Assembly (NCBI RefSeq): GCF_028683095.1
Contig: NZ_JAJUBC010000001.1
Span: 248,001-312,000 of the forward strand
DNA from: Enterovibrio gelatinilyticus
GTDB lineage: Bacteria > Pseudomonadota > Gammaproteobacteria > Enterobacterales > Vibrionaceae
Direction: 5' to 3'
DNA length: 64,000 bases
Shown here: one piece after another, positions 51,542 through 60,033 of the stretch
Numbering within the stretch: position 1 is the first letter of the stretch
Layout of the letters: each line of letters starts with the position of its first letter
Notes under the pieces: generated by a model
What the model was told of the DNA's origin: nothing
Database searches by the model: none
The model's input: only the letters and a program-made list of their open reading frames with translations
Made by a program: the position numbers and the translations under genes

Positions 51542-53238
51542 CAAAAGAACGTGGATTAAAACGCAACCTAACCAACTACGGTGACAAAGAGTTCGCGACC
51601 TATTTGCGTAAGTCTTTTGCGCGTTCAATGGGTATTTCGAAAGAAATGCTGGATAAGCCCATTGTCGGCATCGCAATGACACCTTCGGGTTTTAATAGCT
51701 GCCATAGAGGCATGCCTGAACTCGTAGATGCCGTATCAAGAGGCATTCTCGCGGCAGGTGCCCTTCCTCGCCCATTCCCTACCATCTCACTCGGTGAAGT
51801 TTTTCTCAGCCCCACCAGCATGGTTTATCGCAACCTGATGGCAATGGACACAGAAGAAATGGTGCGTGCTCAGCCTATGGACGCAGTGGTGATGATCGGC
51901 GGATGTGACAAAACCGTACCTGCCCAATTAATGGGGGCAGCTTCCGCTGATATTCCAACGATTCAACTCGTGACGGGGCCAATGTCTACGGGTCGCCATC
52001 GAGGGGAGCGTTTAGGGGCCTGTACAGATTGCCGTCGCTTTTGGGGGAAATACCGCGCTAACGAGATTGATACGGCCGAGATCACTGAAATTGAAGGCAA
52101 ATTATCAACGACCTCTGGCACCTGTGGAGTCATGGGTACCGCCAGTACAATGGCCTGTATAGCAGAAACGCTGGGGATGTCTCTGCCCGATACTGCGGCG
52201 ATTCCATCGGTGCATTCAGAACGTTTGGTCGCCGCTGAAGCAAGCGGTCACGCCATCGTCCAACTTATTGATAACCAGATTCTTCCTAGTGAAATCATTA
52301 CTGAAAAATCGGTTGAGAACGCCTTTCGCGTCCTCATGGCCATCAGCGGCTCAACCAATGCGATCGTTCATTTAACGGCTGTCGCAGGTCGATTGGGTAT
52401 CAAAATCTCTGATGAGCGACTCAATGAAATTTCTGATGAAACCCCAGTTCTGGTGAATTTAAAACCCGTTGGTGAAGGTTACATGGAAGATTTCTATGCT
52501 GCGGGTGGCCTTCGCGCCGTGTTACACGAGATTAAGCACCTGCTTCACCTTGATACCATTAACGTTCTCGGGCAAACCCTGGGAGAGATCCTTGAAGAGC
52601 CGATGGATTGGGTTGATCGAACCTATATCAAGTCACTCGATGATCCGGTCTCCAACGTGGGCGGATTGATTTCGGTGAAAGGTAACATCGCCCCAGACGG
52701 CGCGATATTCAAACGTGCTGCAGCCACGCCTGAACTGTTTGAAGTTGAAGGTCGAGCCGTGGTGTTTGAAAATTTAGAAGACCTAGCAAACCGCATCGAT
52801 GACCCTGATCTTGATGTAGAAGCCAACGATATTCTGGTGTTGAAAAACGCAGGCCCAGTCGCTGCTGGCATGCCCGAAGCCGGATATCTCCCCATTCCAA
52901 AGAAGCTTGCTCAACAAGGCGTGAAAGACATGGTGCGCCTATCCGATGCGCGCATGTCAGGAACCGCATTCGGCACCATTCTTCTTCATATCTCACCTGA
53001 AGCCGGTATTGGCGGCCCATTAGCGGCAGTTGAAAACGGCGATCGCATTCAATTTTCCGTGAGCAAAAAGCGAATAGAGCTATTGGTCGATGACAAGACA
53101 ATAGAGATGCGTTTGAAAAACAAAGAACCCCTGAAGATGCCTGAACGCGGCTACCGGGCGCTATATAGCAAAACGGTTTTACAAGCCCCGGATGGTTGTG
53201 ATTTTGATTTCCTTCGTCATACATCAGCTGATTCCTGA
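51538..53238 (+). CDS. IlvD/Edd-family dehydratase (sugar-acid type)
   Basis: A 566-aa iron-sulfur dehydratase. Three cluster-type cysteines are visible in GGCDKTVPAQLMGAAS, GACTDCRRFWGKYRANEI and TSGTCGVMGTASTMACIAET; the C-terminal LSDARMSGTAFGTILLHISP is the family end motif. Length and the DCRRFWGKYRA form resemble sugar-acid dehydratases such as arabonate or xylonate dehydratase more than amino-acid IlvD. It would turn an aldonate into a 2-keto-3-deoxy acid. ATG overlaps the preceding gene's stop, and 36 bases separate it from the next gene. Confidence 0.92.
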   Translation: MTKERGLKRNLTNYGDKEFATYLRKSFARSMGISKEMLDKPIVGIAMTPSGFNSCHRGMPELVDAVSRGILAAGALPRPFPTISLGEVFLSPTSMVYRNLMAMDTEEMVRAQPMDAVVMIGGCDKTVPAQLMGAASADIPTIQLVTGPMSTGRHRGERLGACTDCRRFWGKYRANEIDTAEITEIEGKLSTTSGTCGVMGTASTMACIAETLGMSLPDTAAIPSVHSERLVAAEASGHAIVQLIDNQILPSEIITEKSVENAFRVLMAISGSTNAIVHLTAVAGRLGIKISDERLNEISDETPVLVNLKPVGEGYMEDFYAAGGLRAVLHEIKHLLHLDTINVLGQTLGEILEEPMDWVDRTYIKSLDDPVSNVGGLISVKGNIAPDGAIFKRAAATPELFEVEGRAVVFENLEDLANRIDDPDLDVEANDILVLKNAGPVAAGMPEAGYLPIPKKLAQQGVKDMVRLSDARMSGTAFGTILLHISPEAGIGGPLAAVENGDRIQFSVSKKRIELLVDDKTIEMRLKNKEPLKMPERGYRALYSKTVLQAPDGCDFDFLRHTSADS

Positions 53239-53274
53239 TGCCGTCCTCAACATATAATTTTCTAGGAAACTAAG

Positions 53275-54612
53275 ATGAACCTTTTCGCCAAACTCAAGCA
53301 GCGTGAACAAGAAGGCACTCCCATTAAGGTCGGACTGATCGGGGGCGGTAAATTCGGGACCATGTTTTTATCGCAAGTCGCTCGCTTGCCTGGTATTCAC
53401 GTTGTTGGTATTGCAGACTTATCACCAAGCGCTGTTCAATCAAATCTCGAACTCGTTGGCTGGCCGAAAGAATCCTATGCTGCAGCGACTTTAGACGAGG
53501 CCGTCAACAAAAGGTCGACGCATGTCACCGATGATTGGCGTAGCCTGATCGAGCAGCCTGAGATTGAAATAATCATTGAAGCGACAGGCAATCCAATGGC
53601 CGCTGTCGAGCACTGTCTTGGCGCTTTTCGTCAAAATAAACATGTCATCAATGTAACGGTTGAAGCTGATGCCTTTTGTGGTTATGGGCTGGCATTAAAA
53701 GCCAAGGAAGCAGGCGTTATCTACAGTATGGCTTATGGTGATCAACCCGCATTAGCGTGTGAGTTGGTAGACTGGGCCCGCGCCAGCGGATTTAAGGTGG
53801 TTGCGGCAGGACGTGGTCATAAATGGTTACCTCATTATCGCCATTCTACGCCCGACACGGTTTGGGACCATTGGGGGTTGACCGCAGAACAGGCAAAACG
53901 CGGTCGTTTGAACCCAAAAATGTTCAATGCATTTCTGGATGGTTCAAAACCTGCTATTGAATCGGCAGCCATTGCAAATGGCACAGGACTGGATGTTCCG
54001 ACGAACGGACTGCTCTTCCCCCCTGGCTCCGTCGATGACATCCCTACCCTCATGCGCCCTAAAGAGCTAGGCGGCGTTCTCGAACGCGCAGGAATGGTGG
54101 AAGTTGTGTCTTGTCTAACATTAGACGGAAAACAAATCCCAAATGACATTCGAAAAGGTGTTTGGGTATGTATCGAAGCAGACACGGATTACCACAAGAA
54201 CTGTTTTGAAGAATATAAAGTGGTCACCGATCCATCCGGCAGGTACATGGTGAACCATAAACGCTGGCATTTGATCGGGCTTGAACTCGCCATCTCGGTC
54301 GCATCTGTTGGGCTACGTAGAGAGGCGACTGGCTTTGCCACATCATTTAGAGCAGACGTTGTCGCTATTGCAAAAAGAAACCTCGCGGCAGGCGAAACAC
54401 TTGATGGTGAAGGCGGTTACACCGTTTCGGGAGGATTACGCCCAGCGTCCATCTCCGTTGAAAACCGATATTTGCCGTTGGGTCTTGCGCATAATGTCAT
54501 CCTGAAGAATACAGTTCAGGAAGGCCAGCCAGTGAAATGGGATGATGTGGATATCGATATGACGACCGCCGCTTATAAACTGCGCAAAGAGATTGAATTA
54601 AAATACGTGTAG
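53275..54612 (+). CDS. NAD(P)-dependent oxidoreductase with C-terminal SAF domain
   Basis: A 445-aa protein. An N-terminal Rossmann fold (IKVGLIGGGKFGTMFLSQVA) similar to homoserine dehydrogenase is followed by a catalytic core with EATGNPMAAVEHCLGAF and SMAYGDQPALACELVDWARA. The C-terminal about 80 residues (NLAAGETLDGEGGYTVSGGL to NTVQEGQPVKWDDVDID) form a SAF-type domain as in sialic acid synthase, FlgA or altronate hydrolase. This architecture occurs in loci for unusual sugars and aldonates. It ends the dehydrogenase/dehydratase operon at a hairpin. The exact reaction is not known to me. Confidence 0.85.
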   Translation: MNLFAKLKQREQEGTPIKVGLIGGGKFGTMFLSQVARLPGIHVVGIADLSPSAVQSNLELVGWPKESYAAATLDEAVNKRSTHVTDDWRSLIEQPEIEIIIEATGNPMAAVEHCLGAFRQNKHVINVTVEADAFCGYGLALKAKEAGVIYSMAYGDQPALACELVDWARASGFKVVAAGRGHKWLPHYRHSTPDTVWDHWGLTAEQAKRGRLNPKMFNAFLDGSKPAIESAAIANGTGLDVPTNGLLFPPGSVDDIPTLMRPKELGGVLERAGMVEVVSCLTLDGKQIPNDIRKGVWVCIEADTDYHKNCFEEYKVVTDPSGRYMVNHKRWHLIGLELAISVASVGLRREATGFATSFRADVVAIAKRNLAAGETLDGEGGYTVSGGLRPASISVENRYLPLGLAHNVILKNTVQEGQPVKWDDVDIDMTTAAYKLRKEIELKYV

Positions 54613-54681
54613 TCAGGACAACGCTTTTTGCTCTGGCAAATATCGTAGATGAGTCAATTGAGCAAACAGACTATCAGTCCG

Positions 54682-54709
54682 TCCGCAGGCCAATAAACAG
54701 GCCTGCGGA
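54682..54709 (+). terminator. Hairpin terminator after the SAF oxidoreductase gene
   Basis: TCCGCAGGCC and GGCCTGCGGA form a perfect 10-bp GC-rich stem around AATAAACA, 70 bases after the stop. No U-run follows. Confidence 0.6.
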
Positions 54710-54822
54710 TGAACACAGCGCCCAAGCAAAAACTCCGACTCAGTAACACCCTCCCCCACAACACTCCCATCATCAAAGCCATGTTCGATGTCATTAGATG
54801 CTCTCAAAGGAGCACGAAACAA

Positions 54823-54936
54823 AGTGGTTTTATCGAATGCCTCAATGGGTCATACCGTAGAGAGTTATTGAACGCTTACTTGTTTGACTATCTCGAGCAG
54901 GTACGAGATATGGCAAGGGTATGGGTATGGAATTAA
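54823..54936 (+). mobile_element. IS3-family transposase C-terminal fragment
   Basis: SGFIECLNGSYRRELLNAYL followed by FDYLEQVRDMARVWVWN matches the last part of IS3-type OrfB (N-x-YIERFNRTYRREVLDAYLF, with the final DDE glutamate at the position of E in FIE). The rest of the element is missing, and no inverted terminal repeats were found. It is an old relic between the catabolic locus and the nitrobindin-like gene. Confidence 0.75.
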
Positions 54937-55182
54937 AAAAAAGAACAACAGGCTGCAAATAAATCGCGTTAAATAAATGCATTATTCGTAAAGTACATAT
55001 AAAGCAAACAGAGTGACCCGCATTGCGATAACAAAACAATAAATTACATTTGGTTTCCATTGCGCCAAACTCACTTCACGCAAATACACTTAATTTCAGA
55101 AATTATATTACGCATCGAAATAAAAACACCAATCAACATTTCCTTTTCACCAAGCACATAAATACACTAAAAAGGAAAAAAC
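54937..55182. other. AT-rich gap before the nitrobindin-like gene
   Basis: About 245 AT-rich bases after the IS3 scrap. Only the ribosome binding site AAAAAGGAAA before ATG 55183 is recognisable. Confidence 0.4.
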
Positions 55183-55833
55183 ATGATCAAGAAAATTTGT
55201 CTGTCTGCTGCTTTAATGGCTCTTCCATCACTCTCTGTGGCTGAAGAGTCGACCATTATCAACGGATTAGATTTTGGGCCTTTGGCTGGTTTGGTTGGAA
55301 CATGGAAGAGTGTCGACTCAGGTGGCGTTGATGTCGCCCCAGGGCAAGAAGGCACCAAGCAAGGTAAAGGTGGCCCGTCGGTGAAGCCTTTCTATGAAAC
55401 CATCACATTTACCGCTGCTGCAGATGCAACAAATGCAAGCGACCAGTACCTAGTCTCGCTTTACTACGAGCAAGAGGTATTCAAAAAAGAAGATAATGCC
55501 AAGTTCCATGACCAGCGTGGCTACTTGATTTATGACAAAGTGAATCAGGTCGTTTACAACTCATTTTGTGTACCACGCGCAGTGTGCATTGTGACTCAAG
55601 GAGATGCTGGGAATCATATTCAGTTTTCCACAGCCAAAGAGGGAATGGCGCAAAGCCAGTATATGTTTGAGAATGCAACAACATCTGATTTTACAATGGT
55701 GTTAGACTTTTCCGAGAAAGATATTCTTCGATACACACAAACTACAAGTCTCAATATTTATGATAAGCCTTTCTCTCATAGCGACTCGAGTACGCTAATG
55801 AAAATTTCTAACCCAAACAGCCCAAAGACATAA
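55183..55833 (+). CDS. Secreted nitrobindin-like beta-barrel protein
   Basis: A 216-aa protein with a signal peptide (MIKKICLSAALMALPSLSVA). The mature part opens LDFGPLAGLVGTWKSVDSGG, the G-x-W start of FABP-like nitrobindin and THAP4 heme-binding barrels, and continues KPFYETITFTAAADATNA and HDQRGYLIYDKVNQVVYNSF. Two Cys (CVPRAVC) could form a disulfide, consistent with the periplasm. Heme binding is typical for the family but the His ligand cannot be assigned here. AAAAGGAAAAAAC precedes the ATG. It is a single gene. Confidence 0.78.
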   Translation: MIKKICLSAALMALPSLSVAEESTIINGLDFGPLAGLVGTWKSVDSGGVDVAPGQEGTKQGKGGPSVKPFYETITFTAAADATNASDQYLVSLYYEQEVFKKEDNAKFHDQRGYLIYDKVNQVVYNSFCVPRAVCIVTQGDAGNHIQFSTAKEGMAQSQYMFENATTSDFTMVLDFSEKDILRYTQTTSLNIYDKPFSHSDSSTLMKISNPNSPKT

Positions 55834-56233
55834 TAAATACATCACACAGGGGAAGCATTAACCATTCATGAAAACATATTAAATATATAATCACATCACA
55901 TGATCATTCCATATTAATTATTATGCATCATATGTGTCATACCCAATAGACCTGAATCCTGCATCTTCAGGTTGTTTGGGTATAATGTTTCGCTCTAAAG
56001 AAAATAGAGAGCATTATTTTATATAAGGCAAAAAATGAAGACCGAGATCTGTTTCGGGTTTTATTCCACTAGGAAAAGCAAAAACCAGCACCCCATACAG
56101 AACGGTATCAGAAAGTGAATAACTACAGAAAGAGGAAGAGTCATCTTACGAGAAGTTGCTGAATTGACTGGTTATAGCCGATAAGTTTGTCCGCTAATCT
56201 CATCGGCAACGGTAAATAACAGTGTGGCAAAAA
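55834..56233. other. Intergenic region with a dispersed-type hairpin repeat and short frames
   Basis: About 400 bases. It holds the ATACCCAA hairpin at 55939-55983 (listed separately), then a 27-codon frame at 56034 (AAGG six bases upstream) that is not supported by any similarity, and a short stretch reading VILREVAELTGYSR before a stop near 56180, which may be a scrap of a DNA-binding protein. Confidence 0.4.
55939..55983. repeat. ATACCCAA/TTGGGTAT hairpin repeat
   Basis: Nested inverted repeat: outer ATACCCAA with TTGGGTAT, inner ACCTGAA with TTCAGGT around TCCTGCATC. From memory, closely similar hairpins are scattered in Vibrionaceae genomes, which supports that assignment. It may also end transcription of the nitrobindin-like gene. 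Confidence 0.65.
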
Positions 56234-56512
56234 TCAGTAGTTGTCGATTGGTCCTTGCTGAGTATTGATTGCACTTTGCTCTTTGACGTGCAGTTCCACA
56301 TAAAGGGGAGCCGAAATGCCAGAAACTGCCACAAAGATGATTAAAGACATCACCCACTGTGGGTTTTTTGGCATATAGCTAACACGCGCGTAGCTTAACG
56401 TTAGGTAAGTGATAGCAACAAAGCCAGCGAGCATACTGCAGGCTAAGACGTAGTCGTTTGTGATTACCGCTAACATAGACTGTGAAACATTCATTTGATT
56501 TGGGGTCTGCAT
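56234..56512 (-). CDS. Small hypothetical membrane protein
   Basis: A 92-aa frame with two hydrophobic helices (YVLACSMLAGFVAITYLTL and WVMSLIIFVAVSGISAPLYV), separated by a basic loop SYARVSYMPKNPQ. It has no clear ribosome binding site at ATG 56512 or at the internal ATG 56494, and I do not recognise the family. It stands alone. It may be a real small membrane protein; confidence is moderate because the hydrophobic pattern is regular and the frame fills most of the gap. Confidence 0.5.
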   Translation of the reverse strand: MQTPNQMNVSQSMLAVITNDYVLACSMLAGFVAITYLTLSYARVSYMPKNPQWVMSLIIFVAVSGISAPLYVELHVKEQSAINTQQGPIDNY

Positions 56513-56910
56513 TTATAAGGGGGCGAGATGGTAAATTTTTGTGACTGAAATCACAAGAACATATTCATGCGGAAATCAAAATGAAATTTTTAGGGCCGAT
56601 CAGTAGGGGTTGAAAGCGAACATTCGGTCCAAGGCTCGACACTCTCTAACGAGGAGTTGATGATGCACCGGCGTCTCAATCACCAAAGCCAACGGAAAGC
56701 ACAAGAGTGAGCAAGCCGGCACCAAAGCGTAAATCGCTTTAGATAGATGACATAAGCGATCGGCAATAGCCGACCGTAAATTTATAGAATGCTCGCAAGT
56801 GAATGTAGACTTTCATATTAAAGAGTTACATTACAATTACGTTTTATATCCATGGCGTTAGTTTGTCATTCAATCAATGAAAGACAACACCTAAACCGTC
56901 TGAGGAAACA
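56513..56910. other. Intergenic region without a supported gene
   Basis: About 400 bases between the small membrane protein and the MscS gene. A 16-codon frame near 56661 has GAGGAG five or six bases upstream, but nothing else supports it. A weak hairpin CGATCGGC-AATA-GCCGACCG is visible near 56758-56775. Confidence 0.35.
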
Positions 56911-57828
56911 TCAAGAACCGTTTAGCGCGTGGATCTTGGATTCATGCTCGGCATGCCCCTCATGTGGCGCCATCTTAACCTGAAAATTGTGTGCCTTAAT
57001 TCCCGCTGCCTGAAAGCGTATTGCGATTCCCGTACGAATATCACTGGCAAGATTCCAAGCTCTTGAAGCTGAATTGGTCCAACCCGCCACCCAGCATTGA
57101 TAGGCATCTTTCTCGAGGTCCATGACCCAGAATGCAGGCGCATCCTGAGAAATAAAATGCTGACTGTCTTCCACTGCCTCAATCGCCATCTGTCGTACTT
57201 GCTCTAAATCATTTTCGTAAGAAGTATAAAACTCTACGTGAACCCAGATATAGGGATCGTTGTAAGTGAAGCTTTCCAACTCAAGTGACAGCATTTTGTT
57301 GCTGGGAATGATCAGGCGCTTCCAGTTCCATAGCTTGATTATCGTGTGGTTTAAGCTGATGTCCTCAACCGTACCATATTGATTGTCAACCACAACGGTA
57401 TCCCCTACCCGAATTGCCTTAGAAAGAGATAGAACCACACCAGCAATAATATTTTCAATAACAGGCTTAGCTGCAAACCCCAGAACCGTGGTAGAAACAG
57501 CAACAACAATAGAAACCAAAGCAGCAGGTATCGAGTTTAGAAAAGGAAACGATAACGCAATACCAAACACAACAAAGATGAAGAAAAAGGCTATCTTGCT
57601 GATAATGGAAAAACGATTCTCAATTTTCTCTACCGCTGCATCAATTTCTTCAGGCTTTCCCGGTACTTTCGGAGATGTAGTCTGGACGCTATTAAAGTTC
57701 TTAAGACGCCGGAGCCTTTTTTCACGGTTTGATTTTGATTTTAGTAGCGCAGTAGCCGCCCACCAGATAACAACTACCCCGATAAGGCAGACTGTACCAA
57801 GATAGATATAAAGATTGTCTATCACCAT
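56911..57828 (-). CDS. MscS-family mechanosensitive channel
   Basis: A 305-aa MscS-like channel. Three or four transmembrane helices (about 5-30, 75-95, 100-125), the pore-helix region VLGFAAKPVIENIIAGVVLS and the beta-domain IRVGDTVVVDNQYGTVEDIS with IIPSNKML define the family. The pore helix differs from E. coli MscS, as in the YnaI/YbdG-like group. It releases solutes on hypo-osmotic shock, useful in a marine cell. It is a single gene with no partner. Confidence 0.9.
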   Translation of the reverse strand: MVIDNLYIYLGTVCLIGVVVIWWAATALLKSKSNREKRLRRLKNFNSVQTTSPKVPGKPEEIDAAVEKIENRFSIISKIAFFFIFVVFGIALSFPFLNSIPAALVSIVVAVSTTVLGFAAKPVIENIIAGVVLSLSKAIRVGDTVVVDNQYGTVEDISLNHTIIKLWNWKRLIIPSNKMLSLELESFTYNDPYIWVHVEFYTSYENDLEQVRQMAIEAVEDSQHFISQDAPAFWVMDLEKDAYQCWVAGWTNSASRAWNLASDIRTGIAIRFQAAGIKAHNFQVKMAPHEGHAEHESKIHALNGS

Positions 57829-58116
57829 ACCCGCACCATTTTCTGTTTATTGCCCAAGAACAAACACGCCAAGATCGCCAAAGTTCTTCTCCCTATCAAC
57901 AATGACAATGACCTAAGAAATCCAACACGATGGGATAGCTCGGGCTGTGTTCAGAACGCTTTTGATAAACCAATCAAAAATGCTATCTGCATGTTAGGCC
58001 TCAAGGAGCAAAATGACCAGCATGAACGTGGTCACCTTAATTTCTTAGCGTCGCACTGTCATGGCATCTGGCAAAAAGTATCTTCTAACATTTGGTAAAA
58101 AAGCCTGAATCAGGCA

Positions 58117-58461
58117 TTAATTCAAGCCGCGCTTCTGAAAGCGGTCGTTCCATTTACCGTTGTTTTCAACGTTGCACCTCTCCTCTGTGTCGAAGGTGAC
58201 ATGTCGCGTGAAGTCTTTCAATTTGATATCTATAACGTTGAGCTTTTCTTTGATGAACGCTAGCAGCACATCGGTGTCTGCATTGGCTAAATGCGCATTG
58301 GAATCAAAAACGACCACTATATTGAGAGAAATGGGAAAACTATCATAGTTAGCAAAATGCGTAAGCCATTCAAAGCCTTCATGTTGTTGCTGAGCAATGT
58401 CACATACCTCCGTCAGTACTTCCCTAAGCGAGTTATCTATTTTCTTGTCTGTTTTTCTCAC
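58117..58461 (-). CDS. Conserved hypothetical protein
   Basis: A 114-aa soluble protein: LREVLTEVCDIAQQQHEGFE, WLTHFANYDSFPISLNIVVV and a C-terminal ENNGKWNDRFQKRGLN. Similar proteins exist in Vibrio and Shewanella, sometimes loosely called Fis-family regulators, but no helix-turn-helix is visible here, so I leave it without function. It is a single gene. Confidence 0.65.
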   Translation of the reverse strand: MRKTDKKIDNSLREVLTEVCDIAQQQHEGFEWLTHFANYDSFPISLNIVVVFDSNAHLANADTDVLLAFIKEKLNVIDIKLKDFTRHVTFDTEERCNVENNGKWNDRFQKRGLN

Positions 58462-58738
58462 TCAAAAAACCCCTTTACCAGTAAGAATCTAAAATTGCAG
58501 GTCGTTGGATGAAATTTCCAATGCCTTCTAGTACACGCGCCAAATCTTGGTTGCATGGTAAACACCATGCAACCCAAACTCCACGACCAATAAAAATAGT
58601 CTGGATTTTTGGAGCGTTCATTTCTATATCTGACAGCTTCACGTTGATTGGATATGGGCCCTATGACTCGCTTATGAAACCTCACAATTGAAGAGGCCGG
58701 ATATACTTACTTCATAGTGATGACATAGAGGAAACAAC

Positions 58739-59605
58739 ATGACGAAAAACAGAGAAAGTGATGGTACTGCGAATGTTTCACCAACGGATGCACACGAACG
58801 CCGCGCTGCTAAACCCGTTATCTGTTACGCCACAAGTTCTCTGCCTCCCTTTGATGTCAATTTTTATCACACAGCGAGAGTTTCAGCCACTCGCACTGTT
58901 TTACTAGAGATCCCACCAAGAGAGGCACGCTGCTTTGTCGTTCCCGAGGGGTGTTTTTTCCGTATATCCTGCCAGCACGGCTCACAAGTTGGGGATTTGA
59001 ATCTCTGGCAACGAGATGATCTCAGTGAACACTTTTTCAGTGGAAAAACCCGACAACTGCATGCCACCCATCTAACCACCGGTGACAGATTGTGGAGCAA
59101 CATGCCTTATTTACGGCCAATAGCAACGATTACGGATGATTCATTGAGTTGGTATGGATGGGATGATGATGGCGCGGGCATACATGATGTGATTGGAACG
59201 CGTTGCGACCCCTACACGCACAATCGGCTCCATGGAGAAAACTACCATCATTGCTGCCACTCTAACCTCACCCGTGCACTGGCGGATAAACGAGGCATCA
59301 GCCAAAAAGACGCAGAAACACACATTCATGATGTATTAAATGTGTTTATGTGTACGGGTTTTACCAAGGATTCGCACCAATATTTTATGAAAGCCAGCCC
59401 AGCGCGCAAAGGAGATTATATTGAGTTCTTTGCCGAAACCGATTTGCTTGGAGCACTTTCAGCATGTCCAGGGGGAGATTGCAGCAGCACCCATTCCAGT
59501 GATGACGCGCAGTGCTATCCGCTGACCGTAGAGGTATTCACCCCAGAAAAACAATCGCTTGATACGTGGCAACCCTTCCAACGTAGTGAGTATATTGCTA
59601 AATAG
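58739..59605 (+). CDS. DUF1989 (urea-carboxylase-associated) family protein
   Basis: A 288-aa protein of the DUF1989 family. Landmarks in order are LEIPPREARCFVVPEGCFFR, QVGDLNLWQRDDLSEHFFSG, GTRCDPYTHNRLHGENYHHC with a Cys/His-rich metal-like site, DVLNVFMCTGFT and DLLGALSACPGGDCSSTHS. AGAGG lies close before the ATG. The family accompanies urea carboxylase and carboxyguanidine deiminase in guanidine breakdown, but such genes are absent here, so the role is open. It stands alone and is followed by stems at 59639-59673. Confidence 0.85.
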   Translation: MTKNRESDGTANVSPTDAHERRAAKPVICYATSSLPPFDVNFYHTARVSATRTVLLEIPPREARCFVVPEGCFFRISCQHGSQVGDLNLWQRDDLSEHFFSGKTRQLHATHLTTGDRLWSNMPYLRPIATITDDSLSWYGWDDDGAGIHDVIGTRCDPYTHNRLHGENYHHCCHSNLTRALADKRGISQKDAETHIHDVLNVFMCTGFTKDSHQYFMKASPARKGDYIEFFAETDLLGALSACPGGDCSSTHSSDDAQCYPLTVEVFTPEKQSLDTWQPFQRSEYIAK

Positions 59606-60033
59606 CTCACATTAACCCTTGGCACAGCAAGTTGAAACTGACGCCTTAGCGTCAATGTTTAATAACATTGACGTGATACTTATTTATCGGCACGTAAATT
59701 CACTTCGACCATGATGGCTCTGGTCAACACAAAGACTCTTAGCGCTTCCCCTTTGACGTCACCATTAACTTCTCAATATTTCATGATGTTACTTTAAAAA
59801 ATCATCTGTAAAAGCTTTCATCTTTCTTGACTAACAACACCCTCTCACTTTTCTCCTCTGCTCACACCGCTCTACAAAATCTTAAGTTGAACTCTCGTTT
59901 TATGAATTGCTTCTACTGTTCTTGTTCGTATGTCAACGCATGCACTACTCTTACTAATGACTCTAATAATTAACATTTTTACAACTTTTAATATTCATTC
60001 TTATTTTTGTGCTTAGTTTGGAGAAATACGACT
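59606..60033. other. Intergenic region upstream of the adhesin
   Basis: About 430 bases. It contains two overlapping hairpins (59639-59673) and the promoter region of the adhesin gene. The ribosome binding site GGAGAA lies about nine bases before ATG 60034. No other gene was supported. Confidence 0.5.
59639..59673 (+). terminator. Two overlapping hairpins after the DUF1989 gene
   Basis: TGACGC-CTTA-GCGTCA (59639-59654) and CGTCAATGTT-TAAT-AACATTGACG (59650-59673) share six bases, so only one can form at a time. They lie 34 bases after the stop codon, and either may act as terminator. The overlap resembles a switch, but there is no gene after them in position to use it. Confidence 0.5.

Noticed and set aside
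56034-56117. 27-codon frame with AAGG upstream
   Set aside because: It resembles the short peptides in length only; there are no modifying or export genes nearby and no shared motif.
57850-58098. 82-codon plus-strand frame with TTG start
   Set aside because: No ribosome binding site, no recognisable fold or family, and composition like the intergenic sequence around it.
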